A stretch of DNA of 64,000 nt from Telluria aromaticivorans (GCF_013003915.1 NZ_JABAIV010000003.1:124001-188000), one strand, 5' to 3'; shown: positions 19,851 to 29,603, counted from the stretch's first letter. Program-made: numbers and translations. Notes: generated by a model not told the origin, from the sequence alone.

Positions 19851-22525
19851 AAAATCAAGCGCATCTCGCGCATGCCCTCAAGCCCGGTCGACGTCACCGT
19901 AAACCCCAGCTTCTTCACCATTCCCGTAATGCGCGAATTCTGCGGCAGGGCCTCGCCCACGATCTCCCTGGTCCCGCGCGAACGGCAATAGGCAATCAGC
20001 TTCTCCATCATCATCTTCCCCAGCCCCATGCCTTTCAGATCCGAGCGCACCGTCACCGCGAACTCCGCCGTGATGTTGTCCGGATCCGCCACCACCCTGC
20101 CCACCGCCAGCGTCTCGGGCACGCCATCGGCATTCTTGCGCGTCGCGATAAACGCCATCTCGCGGTCGTAATCGATCTGCGTAAACCGCGCCAGCTGCGA
20201 GGGCTGAAGCTCGCGGATGCGCACGAACATCCGGTAGCGCACGTCGTCCGGCGTCAGTGCATCGAAAAAGGCCAGGTGCGCCGGCCCGTCCTCGGGACGG
20301 ATCGGCCGCAGCAGCAGCGGACCGCCGTTCCAGTCGACCGTCTCTTCCAGCTCGCGCGGATAGGGCCGGATCGCCAGCCGGTCCAGGGTGCTGCCCGAGC
20401 GGTCGGCCAGCGCCAGCCGCATGCGGGCGTCGAGCACGACCGCGCCCTTGGCGTCGGCCAGCAGCGGGTTCAGGTCCAGCTCCACGATTTCGGGAATGTC
20501 CGACACCATGCGCGAGACCTGCACCAGCGCCGCCAGCACCGCGTCCATGTTCACCGCCGGCCGGCTGCGGTAGCCCGCCAGCAGGCGCGCCACGCGGGTG
20601 CGGTCGACCAGGTCGCGCGCCAGCACCAGGTTCAGCGGCGGCAGGCCGACCGAATGGTCGTCGGCCACCTCCACCGTCACCCCGCCCTGCCCGAACACGA
20701 TCACCGGCCCGAATACCGGGTCAGTGGCCGCACCTGCGATCAGCTCGTGCGCATTGCTGCGCCTGACCATGGCCTGCACCGCGAAGCCCTCGAAGCGGGC
20801 CTCCGGGAACAGCTCCCCGAGCCGGCGCCGCATGCGCGCCGCCGCCGCACGCACGGCTTCCTCCGTGTCGAGGTCGAGCGCCACGCCGCCGAAATCGGAC
20901 TTGTGCATCACGTCCGGCGTCAGGATCTTGACCGCCACCGGATAGCCGATATTCTGCGCCGCATGCACCGCCGCTTCGACATCCCGCGCGGCGCGGGTCT
21001 CGACCACCGCCATGCCGTAGGTGCGCAGGATGGCCTTGGTCTCGGGATCGGACAGCAGGTAGCGGCCATTGCCGATGGCTTCACGCACCAGCGCGCGCGC
21101 GGCGGCGCGGTCGGGCGCCACCGTGCCGGCCATCGAGGGCGGCACCTCCATCAGCAGGTTCTGGTTGCGCCGGTAGTGCACCAGCTGCATGAAGCCGGCC
21201 ACCGCGTCTTCCGGCGTGCGGTAGGCCGGCAGCCGCGCGCTTGATGCGATGGCACGGGCATCAAGGACCGAAGCCCCGCCCAGCCAGCAGGACAGGATTG
21301 TCTTCGAGGCCGTGCGCACCAGCGGCGCAATGGCGTTGGCGACGTCGCGGCTGGCCACCGTGGCGGTGGGAGACTGGATCACCAGCACCGCATCGACCTG
21401 CGGGTCCTGCAACAGGATGTCCATGGCTTCGCGGTAAACCTCGGGTAGCGCCCCGCCCTGCAGGTTGACCACGTTCCCGCGCCGCCAGCCGGGGGCCAGC
21501 AAGGTATCGAGCCGTGCGCTTGACGCTTCCGAGAACTGCGCTTCCACGCCGCCGCCGTAGGCCAATGCGTCGCGCGCCAGCACGCCGGGCCCGGCGCCAT
21601 TGCTGACGATGGCGAGGCGCTCGCCATGCAGCGGGCGCGCATAGGCCAGGGTTTCGGCGGCCGAGAACAGCTGGTCGGTGGTGTACACCCGCAGCATGCC
21701 TGCGCGCCGGATCGCGGCGTCGAACACGTCGTCGGGATGGGCCAGCGCCCCGCTTTCGCTGGCGGCTGCGGGCAAGGAGTCGTCTTCGCGGCCGGCCTTG
21801 AGCACCAGCACCGGCTTGCTGCGCGCGGCTGCGCGCGCCGCCGACATGAACTTGCGCGCATAGCGCAGGTCCTGCACGTAGAGCAAGATGGCGGAGGTAG
21901 ACCCGTCGCTGGCGAGGTAATCGAGCACGTCGCCCAGATCGACATCAAACGCGTCGCCCAGCGCGATGAAATGCGAAAAACCGATGCCGCGCGTGCGCGC
22001 CCAGTCCAGCACCCCGGCCATCAGCGCGCCCGACTGCGACACGAAGGCGATGCGTCCCGGCAGCGCGCCGCTGTGCGCCACGCTCGCGTTCAGTCCCAGG
22101 CCGGGCGCCAGCAGCCCGGCGCTGTTCGGTCCCAGCAGGCGCAGCAAATAAGGATGGGCGGCGTCGAGCATCGCCTGGCGCAGGCTGCGTCCCTTGGCGT
22201 CGCGCGCTCCCTGCAGGTTCGAGGTCAGCACCACGGCCGCCCTGGTGCCGCGCTCGCCGAGCTGGCGCACGATGGCGGGGATGGTCGCCGCCGGCGTGCA
22301 GATCACCGCCAGCGCAGGCGCCCGCGGCAGCTCGGCCACACTGGCGTAGCAGTGCCGCCCGTCGAGCTCCTGGTATTTGGGATTGACCGGCCATATCTCG
22401 CCTTTGAAGCCGCCCGCCAGCAGGTTATGCAGCAGGGTCGCGCCCAGGCTGCCGGGGCGCGCGGACGCGCCAACCAGCGCCACCGAACCGGGTGCGAACA
22501 GGTGCCCGAGGTTGCGCACGCTCAT
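19847..22525 (-). CDS. pat: Pat-type protein lysine acetyltransferase (acyl-CoA synthetase-like plus GNAT)
   Basis: 892 residues. Order: CoA-binding domain (1-130, LVGASARPGSLG), succinyl-CoA ligase-like domain (~150-310), central region, ATP-grasp domain (~480-700, GYPVAVKILTPDVMHKSD) and a C-terminal GNAT acetyltransferase (~735-890, with GLGKMMMEKLIAYCRSRG). This is the layout of YfiQ/Pat, which acetylates lysines such as that of acetyl-CoA synthetase. At the site where ADP-forming ligases have the phospho-His (S-H-x-GALAG) it reads SESGALAH, so ligase activity is probably lost. The TAG stop lies inside the terminal repeat of copy C. Confidence 0.88.
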   Translation of the reverse strand: MSVRNLGHLFAPGSVALVGASARPGSLGATLLHNLLAGGFKGEIWPVNPKYQELDGRHCYASVAELPRAPALAVICTPAATIPAIVRQLGERGTRAAVVLTSNLQGARDAKGRSLRQAMLDAAHPYLLRLLGPNSAGLLAPGLGLNASVAHSGALPGRIAFVSQSGALMAGVLDWARTRGIGFSHFIALGDAFDVDLGDVLDYLASDGSTSAILLYVQDLRYARKFMSAARAAARSKPVLVLKAGREDDSLPAAASESGALAHPDDVFDAAIRRAGMLRVYTTDQLFSAAETLAYARPLHGERLAIVSNGAGPGVLARDALAYGGGVEAQFSEASSARLDTLLAPGWRRGNVVNLQGGALPEVYREAMDILLQDPQVDAVLVIQSPTATVASRDVANAIAPLVRTASKTILSCWLGGASVLDARAIASSARLPAYRTPEDAVAGFMQLVHYRRNQNLLMEVPPSMAGTVAPDRAAARALVREAIGNGRYLLSDPETKAILRTYGMAVVETRAARDVEAAVHAAQNIGYPVAVKILTPDVMHKSDFGGVALDLDTEEAVRAAAARMRRRLGELFPEARFEGFAVQAMVRRSNAHELIAGAATDPVFGPVIVFGQGGVTVEVADDHSVGLPPLNLVLARDLVDRTRVARLLAGYRSRPAVNMDAVLAALVQVSRMVSDIPEIVELDLNPLLADAKGAVVLDARMRLALADRSGSTLDRLAIRPYPRELEETVDWNGGPLLLRPIRPEDGPAHLAFFDALTPDDVRYRMFVRIRELQPSQLARFTQIDYDREMAFIATRKNADGVPETLAVGRVVADPDNITAEFAVTVRSDLKGMGLGKMMMEKLIAYCRSRGTREIVGEALPQNSRITGMVKKLGFTVTSTGLEGMREMRLIL

Positions 22526-22672
22526 GCCGGGCTCCCGGCTGGGCGCTTGGCCGCAAGTCTGGCAGGCGATCGGGCGGCGGGCATGGTCGCGATGTTTCCT
22601 CGTGAGCAGGCCCGGACAGGCCTGATGAGGAGAGCATAGCGCCGCTTCGCAAGGCGGCGCGCACCGGACCGT

Positions 22673-23074
22673 TCAGCCGTCCCAGGCCGCGACAGGCTTG
22701 CGGCTGCGCGCCGCAGGCAGTGCGCACAAGGCGGGCGAACGGGCGCGCAATTCGCGCATCAGGCCGTCGACCAGGAAAGGCGCGTGGCGGCCCACGGTGG
22801 CGGTATCGAGCCGGGCACCCTGGACATGGGCGCGGAATACGCGCGCCTCGTCCAGTTCGACCAGGGGCAGCGTGGCAAGGGTGTCAGTCGTGGCGTGCGG
22901 CGGCACGGCGTAGAAGCGCAGGCGGAACTGGCGGTCGAGCCGGATGCTGCCGTTGAGGAAGCGGTCGGCGCCTACGTCGAACAGCACTTGCACGACGATG
23001 TGCGCGGCGCGGCCGGCGATCTCATCCTGGTTCTTCCTGCGGCGTGGCCCGAACAGGCGGGAGAGCATCTCCAT
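22673..23074 (-). CDS. Hypothetical protein
   Basis: 133 residues from the ATG at 23074 (AGGAG seven bases before); starts at 23107 and 23146 lie further upstream without a good site. It opens with a basic stretch (SRLFGPRRRKNQDEIAGRAA), followed by a compact alpha/beta region (VQVLFDVGADRFLNGSIRLDRQFRLRFY). No signal peptide, membrane helix or known motif is visible. It lies between the acetyltransferase, which follows on the same strand, and the divergent metal-related genes. Confidence 0.55.
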   Translation of the reverse strand: MEMLSRLFGPRRRKNQDEIAGRAAHIVVQVLFDVGADRFLNGSIRLDRQFRLRFYAVPPHATTDTLATLPLVELDEARVFRAHVQGARLDTATVGRHAPFLVDGLMRELRARSPALCALPAARSRKPVAAWDG

Positions 23075-23192
23075 CGCTTCGCTCCTGGTTTTTGTTCTTG
23101 TCGACATCCCATAAAACATACTAACAGTACGTTTCTTCGCTGGCAATTTATGGGGCCGGGAGTGTTGTAAAAACCCATGCTAGAATGGCCCG

Positions 23193-23606
23193 GTGAAGAC
23201 GCTCGCCCGTACCCTCCTCGTCTGGTTCGTCCTGCTCGCCATTCCCTTCCAGGGATTCGCTGCGGCGGCGACGGCCTGCGCGCACGGGATGGCGCCGGGC
23301 GCCGCGACCCCATCGACGATTCCGAAGCACGAAGGCCACGACGGGCACGCAGCCAAGCCGCCCTGCCACCAGCAGGCGGCGCAGGCCGGCAGCCAGCACG
23401 ACGCGGGCGGCGGCGACGCACAGCCCCACCAGGAGAAATGCGGCAACTGCTCCGCATGCTCGGTCGGCGCCGCCATGGCGCCTGCTTCATCGGGTCCGTC
23501 CCCGGATTGCTGTCCATGCAGTTGCTGCCCCTGCGCCGCACCCGCCCGGGTCGCAGCGATCGATCCCGAGCTGCCGGAACGGCCTCCCCGCACCCTCCTC
23601 GCCTGA
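23193..23606 (+). CDS. His/Cys-rich exported protein, probably metal-binding
   Basis: 137 residues from a GTG start. A Sec signal peptide (cleavage near residue 24-26, FAAAA) is followed by a His-rich stretch (PKHEGHDGHAAKPPCHQQ) and a Cys cluster (CGNCSACS, then CCPCSCCPC). Such sequences chelate soft metals. It is followed by another His-tailed exported protein and the start of a TolC-like efflux gene, an arrangement typical of copper or silver efflux loci, so it probably traps or delivers metal in the periplasm. No closer family name can be given. Confidence 0.65.
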   Translation: MKTLARTLLVWFVLLAIPFQGFAAAATACAHGMAPGAATPSTIPKHEGHDGHAAKPPCHQQAAQAGSQHDAGGGDAQPHQEKCGNCSACSVGAAMAPASSGPSPDCCPCSCCPCAAPARVAAIDPELPERPPRTLLA

Positions 23607-23661
23607 TCCGCCCGGCCGCCATTGCATGCGGCCGCTCCGTATTCGACCGAACGAGGATTGC

Positions 23662-23994
23662 ATGTTCCACCCCTTACTTACCGCCTGCGCCGCCGCGTTG
23701 GCGCTCGCCAGTTTTCACGCCGCTGCCGCTCCTGCCCGCCCCGACGATGCGGCGGCCGTCGTGCCGGAGACACGCTACCGCTCCCCTGGCGCGTACAAGC
23801 GTCCCGAACCGCGGGCCGCCACGCCCGACCGCCACTGGATCGAGGCCAACCGCACGGTAGCCGGCTACAACTCCATGATGCTGACGATGCCGGAACGCCC
23901 GGCGCCACGGCCATCCGAGCCTCCCCAGCCTGCGGCAAAGCCGGCCCATGACCCTGGCGCGCACGCCGGCCACGACAAGAAAGGACACCACTGA
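23662..23994 (+). CDS. Exported protein with His-rich C-terminus
   Basis: 110 residues from the ATG at 23662. The signal peptide ends at SFHAAAA near residue 22, and a Pro/Arg-rich mature chain finishes HDPGAHAGHDKKGHH, a likely metal-binding tail. The TGA stop overlaps the ATG of the TolC-like gene by one base, so the two are coupled. Small proteins like this are found ahead of cus/czc efflux operons; the function is inferred from context. Confidence 0.6.
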   Translation: MFHPLLTACAAALALASFHAAAAPARPDDAAAVVPETRYRSPGAYKRPEPRAATPDRHWIEANRTVAGYNSMMLTMPERPAPRPSEPPQPAAKPAHDPGAHAGHDKKGHH

Positions 23995-24656
23995 TGCGCG
24001 GATCCACGCTCTCGCTGGCCTGCCTTGCATTCCTGCTGTCCGGCTGCGCAACGACCAGCCCCGATGACGCTGCCGCCGCCGTCGCCGGCCTGGTGCAGCA
24101 GCGCACCGGCGCCACGCCGCGCCTGACCGGCGCCGACGGCGAGCTACTTGCCCAGGAAATCGACGCGCTGCTCAAGGACCCGGTGTCGATGGACACGGCG
24201 GTGCAGATCGGCGTGCTCAACCATTCCGGACTGCAGGCCACCTATTGGGAAGTCGGCGTCGCCCAGGCCGACCTGGCCCAGGCGGCGCGCCTGCGCAACC
24301 CTTCGATCGGCTTCTCGCGCCTGTCGGGCGGTGGCGAAGTCGAGATCGAGCGCTCGATTACGCTCGACCTGGCGGGCCTGCTCACCATGCCGCTGCGCCA
24401 GCGCATGGAGAGCCGCCGCTTCGAGTCGGCCAGGCTGACGGTTGCCGGCGCCATCGAGCGCCATGCGATCGACACCCGCAAGGCCTGGGTCGAGGCCGTG
24501 GCGGCGCAGCAGGCCTTGGCCTATGCACGCCAGGTCAATGCCTCGGCCGAGGCCGCGGCCGAACTGATGGGCCGCATGGTCAAGGCAGGCAATGCCAGCG
24601 CGCGGACACGGGCATTGAGCGCGCCCCCTTTTCTTGATCACCTGGGTAAAGCATGA
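23994..24656 (+). pseudogene. Truncated TolC-family outer-membrane efflux protein (CusC/CzcC-like)
   Basis: 220 codons remain of a family that is usually 420-480 residues. The N-terminus is normal: lipoprotein signal with lipobox LLSGC, then the first helical hairpin (ALLKDPVSMDTAVQIGVLNHSGLQATYWEVG and on). Similarity stops at about residue 204 (MVKAGNASA), after which 16 unrelated residues (RTRALSAPPFLDHLGKA) run into the next gene, overlapping its ATG. The second half of the barrel and the usual downstream membrane-fusion and RND pump genes are missing. This is best explained by a deletion with its right end just upstream of yciH, near 24600. Confidence 0.75.
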
Positions 24657-25009
24657 AGAACGGATCGAACAGCGGCCTGGTGTATTCCACCGAGAGCGGG
24701 CGTATGTGCCCGGACTGCCGGCAGCCCCTTGCGCAGTGTGCGTGCAAGGCCAGGGCCGTTTCGGCAGGCGATGGCGTGGTGCGGGTATCGCGCCAGACCA
24801 AGGGCCGGGGCGGCAAGAGCGTCACGCTGGTCAAGGGGCTGGCGCTCGATGCGGCCGCACTGGCCCTGCTGGGCAAGCAGCTGCGCACGGCTTGCGGTTC
24901 GGGCGGCACGGTCAAGGATGGCGTGATCGAGGTGCAGGGCGACCATTGCGACCTGGTGATGGCGGCGCTCGAGAAGCTGGGACATCATCCGAAACGTGCC
25001 GGCGGCTGA
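24653..25009 (+). CDS. yciH: SUI1/eIF1-family translation factor (YciH)
   Basis: 118 residues. Four N-terminal Cys (MCPDCRQPLAQCACK) form a possible zinc site, followed by the SUI1 fold (GRGGKSVTLVKGLALDAAALALLGKQLRTACGSGGTVKDG and IEVQGDH). YciH is the bacterial relative of eIF1 and influences start-site fidelity. Its ATG overlaps the stop of the truncated TolC gene, a junction created by the deletion, so it may now be transcribed from the metal-locus promoter. Confidence 0.85.
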   Translation: MKNGSNSGLVYSTESGRMCPDCRQPLAQCACKARAVSAGDGVVRVSRQTKGRGGKSVTLVKGLALDAAALALLGKQLRTACGSGGTVKDGVIEVQGDHCDLVMAALEKLGHHPKRAGG

Positions 25010-25194
25010 AGCGACGAGACGGTGCATTGCAACGAACCCGCCACCTTCCCCATGAAGGTCGGGGCGGCTTAGCGCCCTTGCACATCCGCCATGCCCGGCG
25101 CCGCTCTCCTCGGGTGCCAGAGTAAGCTGCTGTTACGCGGCCGGCCCCGGCCCGCTTTCCTTGCCGCGCACGTCAACCCGCAAAGGAGCATCGC

Positions 25195-26439
25195 ATGGCC
25201 CGTCATCCAGGCATCTTCCCGACCTTCTTCCTGTCCGGCTTCGAATGCTCGAATTTCTTGTGGAACAACGGCGTGCGGCGCAACCTGGTGGCGGAAACCG
25301 GGCATGACCGCCATGCGGCCGAGGATTACCGCGTCCTGAGCGAACTGGGCATCGCGGTGGCGCGGGAAGGCATTCCGTGGCCCACCGTGGACAAGGGTGG
25401 CGCGTACGACTTCTCGTGCGTCGATCCGTTTATCCAGGCCATGAACGCATCGAAGGTCCTGCCGATCTGGGACCTCTGCCACTATGGCTATCCGGACGAC
25501 CTCGACCCGTTTTCAGACGCTTTTGTCAGCCGTTTCGCTGCCTATTGCCGCGCTTGCGCCGAGTACGTGGTGCCGAAGGTGCGCGGCCCGCACTTCTTCA
25601 CGCCGATCAACGAGATCACCTTCTTTTCCTTCTGCGGCGGCGAATGGGGCTGGGCCGCACCCTACCAGTGCAGCCGGGAAGACCGCACGCGCCTGCTGCT
25701 GGCGCTATCGCGAGCGGCGATCGCCGGCGTCAAGGCGATCCGGGAAGTCGATCCGGAAGCGCGCATGGTGCACGTCGATCCGCTGGTGTGGGTGGTGGCG
25801 CCGCGCGACCGCCCGGACCAAATCGAGGCCGCGCGCCACGAGACCCATGTCGACACCTTCCTGGCCTGGGACATCCTGTGCGGGCGCGAGCATCCCGAAT
25901 TCGGCGGCTCGCCCGAGATCCTCGATATCGTCGGCGCCAACGCCTATTCCTTCGGTCAGATGGAATACCGCGAGTCGGGTCCGCACGCGCCTCTCAAGCC
26001 CGGCGACGACCGCATTGCGCCGCTGTGCGACATGCTGGAGCTGGTCTGGAAACGCTACCGGCGGCCGATCGTCATTGGCGAGACCAGCGGCCTTGGGCAT
26101 GGGCGCGCCAGCTGGCTCAGGGACGTGATGGAGGAATCGCTGGCCGCGGTGCGCCGGGGCATCGACCTGCAGGGGATTTGCCTGTTCCCGGCGGTCGACA
26201 TGCCCGACTGGCATACCGGCGAGTGGGTGAACAACGGCATCTGCGACGTGTTTGCGGAGGACGGGGACCTGAAGCGGGTTCCTCACCAGGGCTATGTCGA
26301 TGAATTGCGTCGCTGGCAAAAGGAGCTGAACCGGGTTACCCGGCTGGATGAAGACCCCTTCAGCGACCCGGTGGAACTGCAGGACGTGATCGACGCGGCG
26401 CACCGGCTCGACCACCAGCCGGACAAGGACTGGTCCTGA
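25195..26439 (+). CDS. Glycoside hydrolase family 1-like protein
   Basis: 414 residues, preceded by AAAGGAG. The chain follows a (beta/alpha)8 glycosidase plan: acid/base Glu in FFTPINEITFFSF and nucleophile Glu in IVIGETSGLGH, with VLPIWDLCHYGYPDDLDPF as the early barrel strand typical of GH1 beta-glucosidases. It has no signal peptide, so it would act on sugars in the cytoplasm. The family is distant from classical BglA (about 450 residues). The substrate is unknown; it stands alone between unrelated genes. Confidence 0.75.
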   Translation: MARHPGIFPTFFLSGFECSNFLWNNGVRRNLVAETGHDRHAAEDYRVLSELGIAVAREGIPWPTVDKGGAYDFSCVDPFIQAMNASKVLPIWDLCHYGYPDDLDPFSDAFVSRFAAYCRACAEYVVPKVRGPHFFTPINEITFFSFCGGEWGWAAPYQCSREDRTRLLLALSRAAIAGVKAIREVDPEARMVHVDPLVWVVAPRDRPDQIEAARHETHVDTFLAWDILCGREHPEFGGSPEILDIVGANAYSFGQMEYRESGPHAPLKPGDDRIAPLCDMLELVWKRYRRPIVIGETSGLGHGRASWLRDVMEESLAAVRRGIDLQGICLFPAVDMPDWHTGEWVNNGICDVFAEDGDLKRVPHQGYVDELRRWQKELNRVTRLDEDPFSDPVELQDVIDAAHRLDHQPDKDWS

Positions 26440-26481
26440 GGGCTTCCGCGCCAGGCGCCAATCCGCATCATCCCCGCTGCA

Positions 26482-29202
26482 TCACAGCCTGCGCAGCAGG
26501 TCGATCAGCTCCTGCGGCGCCACCGGCTTGGTGAAATGCTCGTCGAAGCCCGCCGCCAGCGAGGCGGCGCGGTCTTCCTTGCGACCGCGCCCGGTCACCG
26601 CGACCATGTAGGGGCGCGGCGAGCGGTGCGACAGCGCAGCCGCCACTTCGAGCCCGTCCATCTCCGGCATCCCCAGGTCGAGCACCGCGATATCGGCCGG
26701 CCGCTCGTTATACATCCGCAAGGCGGCGGCGCCGTCGTGCACGACGTCGACGGTCGCGCCCTCCGAGCGCAGCAGCCAGGCCAGCGAATCGGCGGCGTCG
26801 ACATTGTCGTCCGCGATCAGGATGGTCTTGGACAGGCCGGGCACGCCGCCGCTTCCGGCTTCGACCGCGCCAATTCCCTCGGGCGGGCGGATCGTCGGCA
26901 GGCGCACCGTGAAGCTCGATCCGTGGCCGGGACCGGCGCTGTGCGCATCGATGCGGCCGCCGTGCAGTTCGACCAGGCCCTTGGCCAGCGACAGCCCGAT
27001 CCCCAGCCCGCCCTGGGCCAGGTGGCTGGCACTGCTCACCTGCACGAAGGCGTCGAACACGCGGGCCAGCATGCTTGGCTCGATGCCGATGCCGTTGTCG
27101 CGCACGCGCACCAGCGCTTCCCCGCCCTCCTGTTTGAGGGTGAGTTCGATCTGGCCGGCGGGCGGCGTGTACTTGGCGGCGTTGTTGATCAGGTTGGCCA
27201 GCACCTGGGTCATGCGCAGCGCGTCGGCCTCGACCCACAGCGGCTCGTCGCACAGCTTGAGCGCCACCTGGTGGCGGCCGGCTTCGATCAGGGGCATGCT
27301 GGTCTGCAGGGTGTCGCGCAGCAGGCGCCCGAGCTCGAGCGGCGCGCGGCGCAGGTCGATCTTGCCGCGGCTGATGCGCGATACGTCGAGCAGGTCGTCG
27401 AGCAGGCGCGACATCTGGGCGGTCTGGCGGCCTATCATGGCGGCGATCCATTCGATGCGGTCCGGGGCCAGGTGCTTGCTGCGCAGGAGCGAGGCGGCGT
27501 TGGCGATCGGCGCCAGCGGGTTGCGCAACTCGTGCGCCAGCGTGGCGATGTAGATGTCCTTGCGGCGGTCGGCTTCGGTCAGGCCGTCCATCGCTTCCTC
27601 GCGTTCGCTCACGTCCAGCACCAGCGAGAACACCTTGTCGATATCGCCCTGCTCGTCGTACAGCACCGAGTTGTACCATTCGCAGCGCAGGGTGCGCCCG
27701 TCGCGGGTGCGGTTGCGGTTGCACGACTTGACGTATTTGGTGGCCGAATCGATCAGGCGTCCCATCGTCATCGCCACCTTGCCGGCGTCGTCTTCGTGGA
27801 TCACCGGCAGGCCGTCGATGCGCTGGCCGATCGCTTCCTGCGCGGTCCAGCCGAACAGTTCTTCGGCGCGCCGGTTCCACAGGCGGATCACGAAGTTGCG
27901 GTCCCACTCGATCACGGCCAGCGGCGTGTTTTCGATCAGGTACCTGGCCTGGTCGAGTGCGCTCGCCAGCGCCACGCTGGCCGCGGTGCGCTCGGTGATG
28001 TCGTCGAGGACGATGACGGCCGCCGCCAGGTCGGCCGCGCCGTCGCGCAGGGGCGCACCGCTGACCGTGAACATGCGGCGTCCGTCGCCTGCCACGCTTT
28101 CGAGCATCGCATCGCGGAACGGCAGGCCTGCAATCGCGCGCCGCACCGGCTCGCCGATCAGCGACAGCATGGCCTCGGGGCCGGGCTTGCTGCCCTTCCC
28201 GGTATGGGCAAAGCGCGCCGCCATGCGTTCGGCCTGGTCGTTCGCCATTACGCAATGGCCTTCGCTGTCGACGATCAGGACCCCGTCCGGCAGTTGCTGC
28301 AGCACGGAGCCGAGCAGGCTTTGCCACTGGGCGCGCGAGCGCGTCTCGATCATCTCTTCGAAGGTGTCGCGCAGGCGCGCATGGAGCGCGATGTTGTCGA
28401 TGGCGACGGCGCCGAGCACGAACAGCGAGGCAGCGAGGCCGTACAAGCGGCCGGTGTAGTAGCCGAGATCATAACTCCCGCTGTTGAACAGGCAGGACAG
28501 CAGTATTTCGAACACCCATGCGGTCATCGCGACGATCAGCCAGACGTCCAGCACGGCGCGCGGACGCTTGGAGCCCAGCTTCCACAAGGCCAGCAGCGGC
28601 AGCGCCAGCACCCCCAGGCTGATCCAGCGATAGGCGCCCAGGAAGCTGTGGTCCGCGACCACGTCCGGCAGGTAGCGCACGCCGGCAGTGCAGGCCAGCA
28701 CCAGCAGCACCACGAACAGGCCGGTCAGCAGCGTCCCGAACCGCATGAAATGCGGCGGCAGCGGACGCCGGTAGCTACGGGTGTAGGCGAGGACGAAGAT
28801 GGGGAACAGCGCATGCCACAGCAGGAACAGCCAGGGAGTCGTCTGGCTGCTCCCGCCCAGCACGCCGTGGGCCGAGAACAGGCCCGGGTAGGTCAGCATG
28901 TGCGCCAGGGCGATCAGCGCGGTGAACAGGTAGCCCAGGGTGAGGATGCCGAGCGACCAGGAGCGGCTGGTATGTACGTGGCCGAGCAGGAGGACGCCGG
29001 TCAACAGGTTGCTGCCAATGAGGATAGCCTGGTACACCGGAAGGAATGCCGGGGCCGCGGGCATCGTCATGCCGGCAACCGGCGCCAGTAGCGCGAAGAT
29101 CATCGACAGGAAAACGAGGACGCCAAGGACAGTACGAAGCTGTCGCCGTGTGGGGGGGTGTTTCGCGAGATCAGCTGGTTCTGCCAGAACACCGTATCGC
29201 AT
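26482..29202 (-). CDS. MASE4-type membrane hybrid histidine kinase
   Basis: 906 residues. The N-terminal ~270 residues form seven or eight membrane helices of the MASE4 sensor type (TLGYLFTALIALAHMLTYPG is characteristic). Two PAS domains follow (~295-400 and ~415-530), then HisKA with His557 (ATLAHELRNPLAP) and a HATPase domain (NLINNAAKYTPP, GLGIGLSLAKG). A C-terminal receiver carries Asp842 (VLDLGMPEMDG) and Lys (FTKPVAP). All key residues are present. It should sense a membrane or light/redox-type cue. It is monocistronic, converging with the GH1-like gene 42 bases away. Confidence 0.9.
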   Translation of the reverse strand: MRYGVLAEPADLAKHPPTRRQLRTVLGVLVFLSMIFALLAPVAGMTMPAAPAFLPVYQAILIGSNLLTGVLLLGHVHTSRSWSLGILTLGYLFTALIALAHMLTYPGLFSAHGVLGGSSQTTPWLFLLWHALFPIFVLAYTRSYRRPLPPHFMRFGTLLTGLFVVLLVLACTAGVRYLPDVVADHSFLGAYRWISLGVLALPLLALWKLGSKRPRAVLDVWLIVAMTAWVFEILLSCLFNSGSYDLGYYTGRLYGLAASLFVLGAVAIDNIALHARLRDTFEEMIETRSRAQWQSLLGSVLQQLPDGVLIVDSEGHCVMANDQAERMAARFAHTGKGSKPGPEAMLSLIGEPVRRAIAGLPFRDAMLESVAGDGRRMFTVSGAPLRDGAADLAAAVIVLDDITERTAASVALASALDQARYLIENTPLAVIEWDRNFVIRLWNRRAEELFGWTAQEAIGQRIDGLPVIHEDDAGKVAMTMGRLIDSATKYVKSCNRNRTRDGRTLRCEWYNSVLYDEQGDIDKVFSLVLDVSEREEAMDGLTEADRRKDIYIATLAHELRNPLAPIANAASLLRSKHLAPDRIEWIAAMIGRQTAQMSRLLDDLLDVSRISRGKIDLRRAPLELGRLLRDTLQTSMPLIEAGRHQVALKLCDEPLWVEADALRMTQVLANLINNAAKYTPPAGQIELTLKQEGGEALVRVRDNGIGIEPSMLARVFDAFVQVSSASHLAQGGLGIGLSLAKGLVELHGGRIDAHSAGPGHGSSFTVRLPTIRPPEGIGAVEAGSGGVPGLSKTILIADDNVDAADSLAWLLRSEGATVDVVHDGAAALRMYNERPADIAVLDLGMPEMDGLEVAAALSHRSPRPYMVAVTGRGRKEDRAASLAAGFDEHFTKPVAPQELIDLLRRL

Positions 29203-29405
29203 GGATCATCCCGATGGAATGCTACTGAGGAGGTCGTGCCCCGCTTCTCTTTATGACTCTGCATCGATATCGTGCAGTTATTGAATCTCCATCAAAAATA
29301 TAGCTCATAAATACATTTTGGGGACAGTTATTTTCTTGGCACGATAAAAAGGCGACACAGCGACTCTTTTTCTTGTCAGCGTAGTGCGCCTGCTGTATCG
29401 GATGC

Positions 29406-29603
29406 CTACGCGACCTTCGCCGGATAACCGGCCGCGCCGATGGCGGCAACCAGCAGCCCGGTCGCCGCGCCACTGTCGATCGTCACCCGCTTCGAAGGCA
29501 AGTCGACGTTGACCTTCGCCGCCGCGTCGATACCCTGCACCGCCTGGGTGACCCGCCCCACGCAATGCCCGCAGCTCATGCCGTCCACCGTCAGTTCAAT
29601 CAT
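29406..29603 (-). CDS. copZ: CopZ-like copper chaperone, internal in-frame start within copA
   Basis: 65 residues starting at an ATG (29603) inside the copA frame, with a textbook AGGAGG eight bases before it. It encodes a complete HMA chaperone: [14 protein letters not shown], then a beta-alpha-beta-beta-alpha layout ending at GYPAKVA. Shifting the frame by one just upstream gives a natural-looking copA end that stops with a TGA overlapping this ATG. So copZ may be a separate overlapped gene, or may be made both free and fused. The fused reading depends on the exact base count around 29660. Confidence 0.6.
   Translation of the reverse strand: MIELTVDGMSCGHCVGRVTQAVQGIDAAAKVNVDLPSKRVTIDSGAATGLLVAAIGAAGYPAKVA

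Noticed and set aside
26536-29091. Long + strand open frame of ~850 codons opposite the MASE4 kinase
   Set aside because: It is a mirror of the high-GC codon pattern of the real minus-strand gene; its translation is Ala/Gly/Arg/His-rich with no family motifs, and the minus frame has complete kinase domains.
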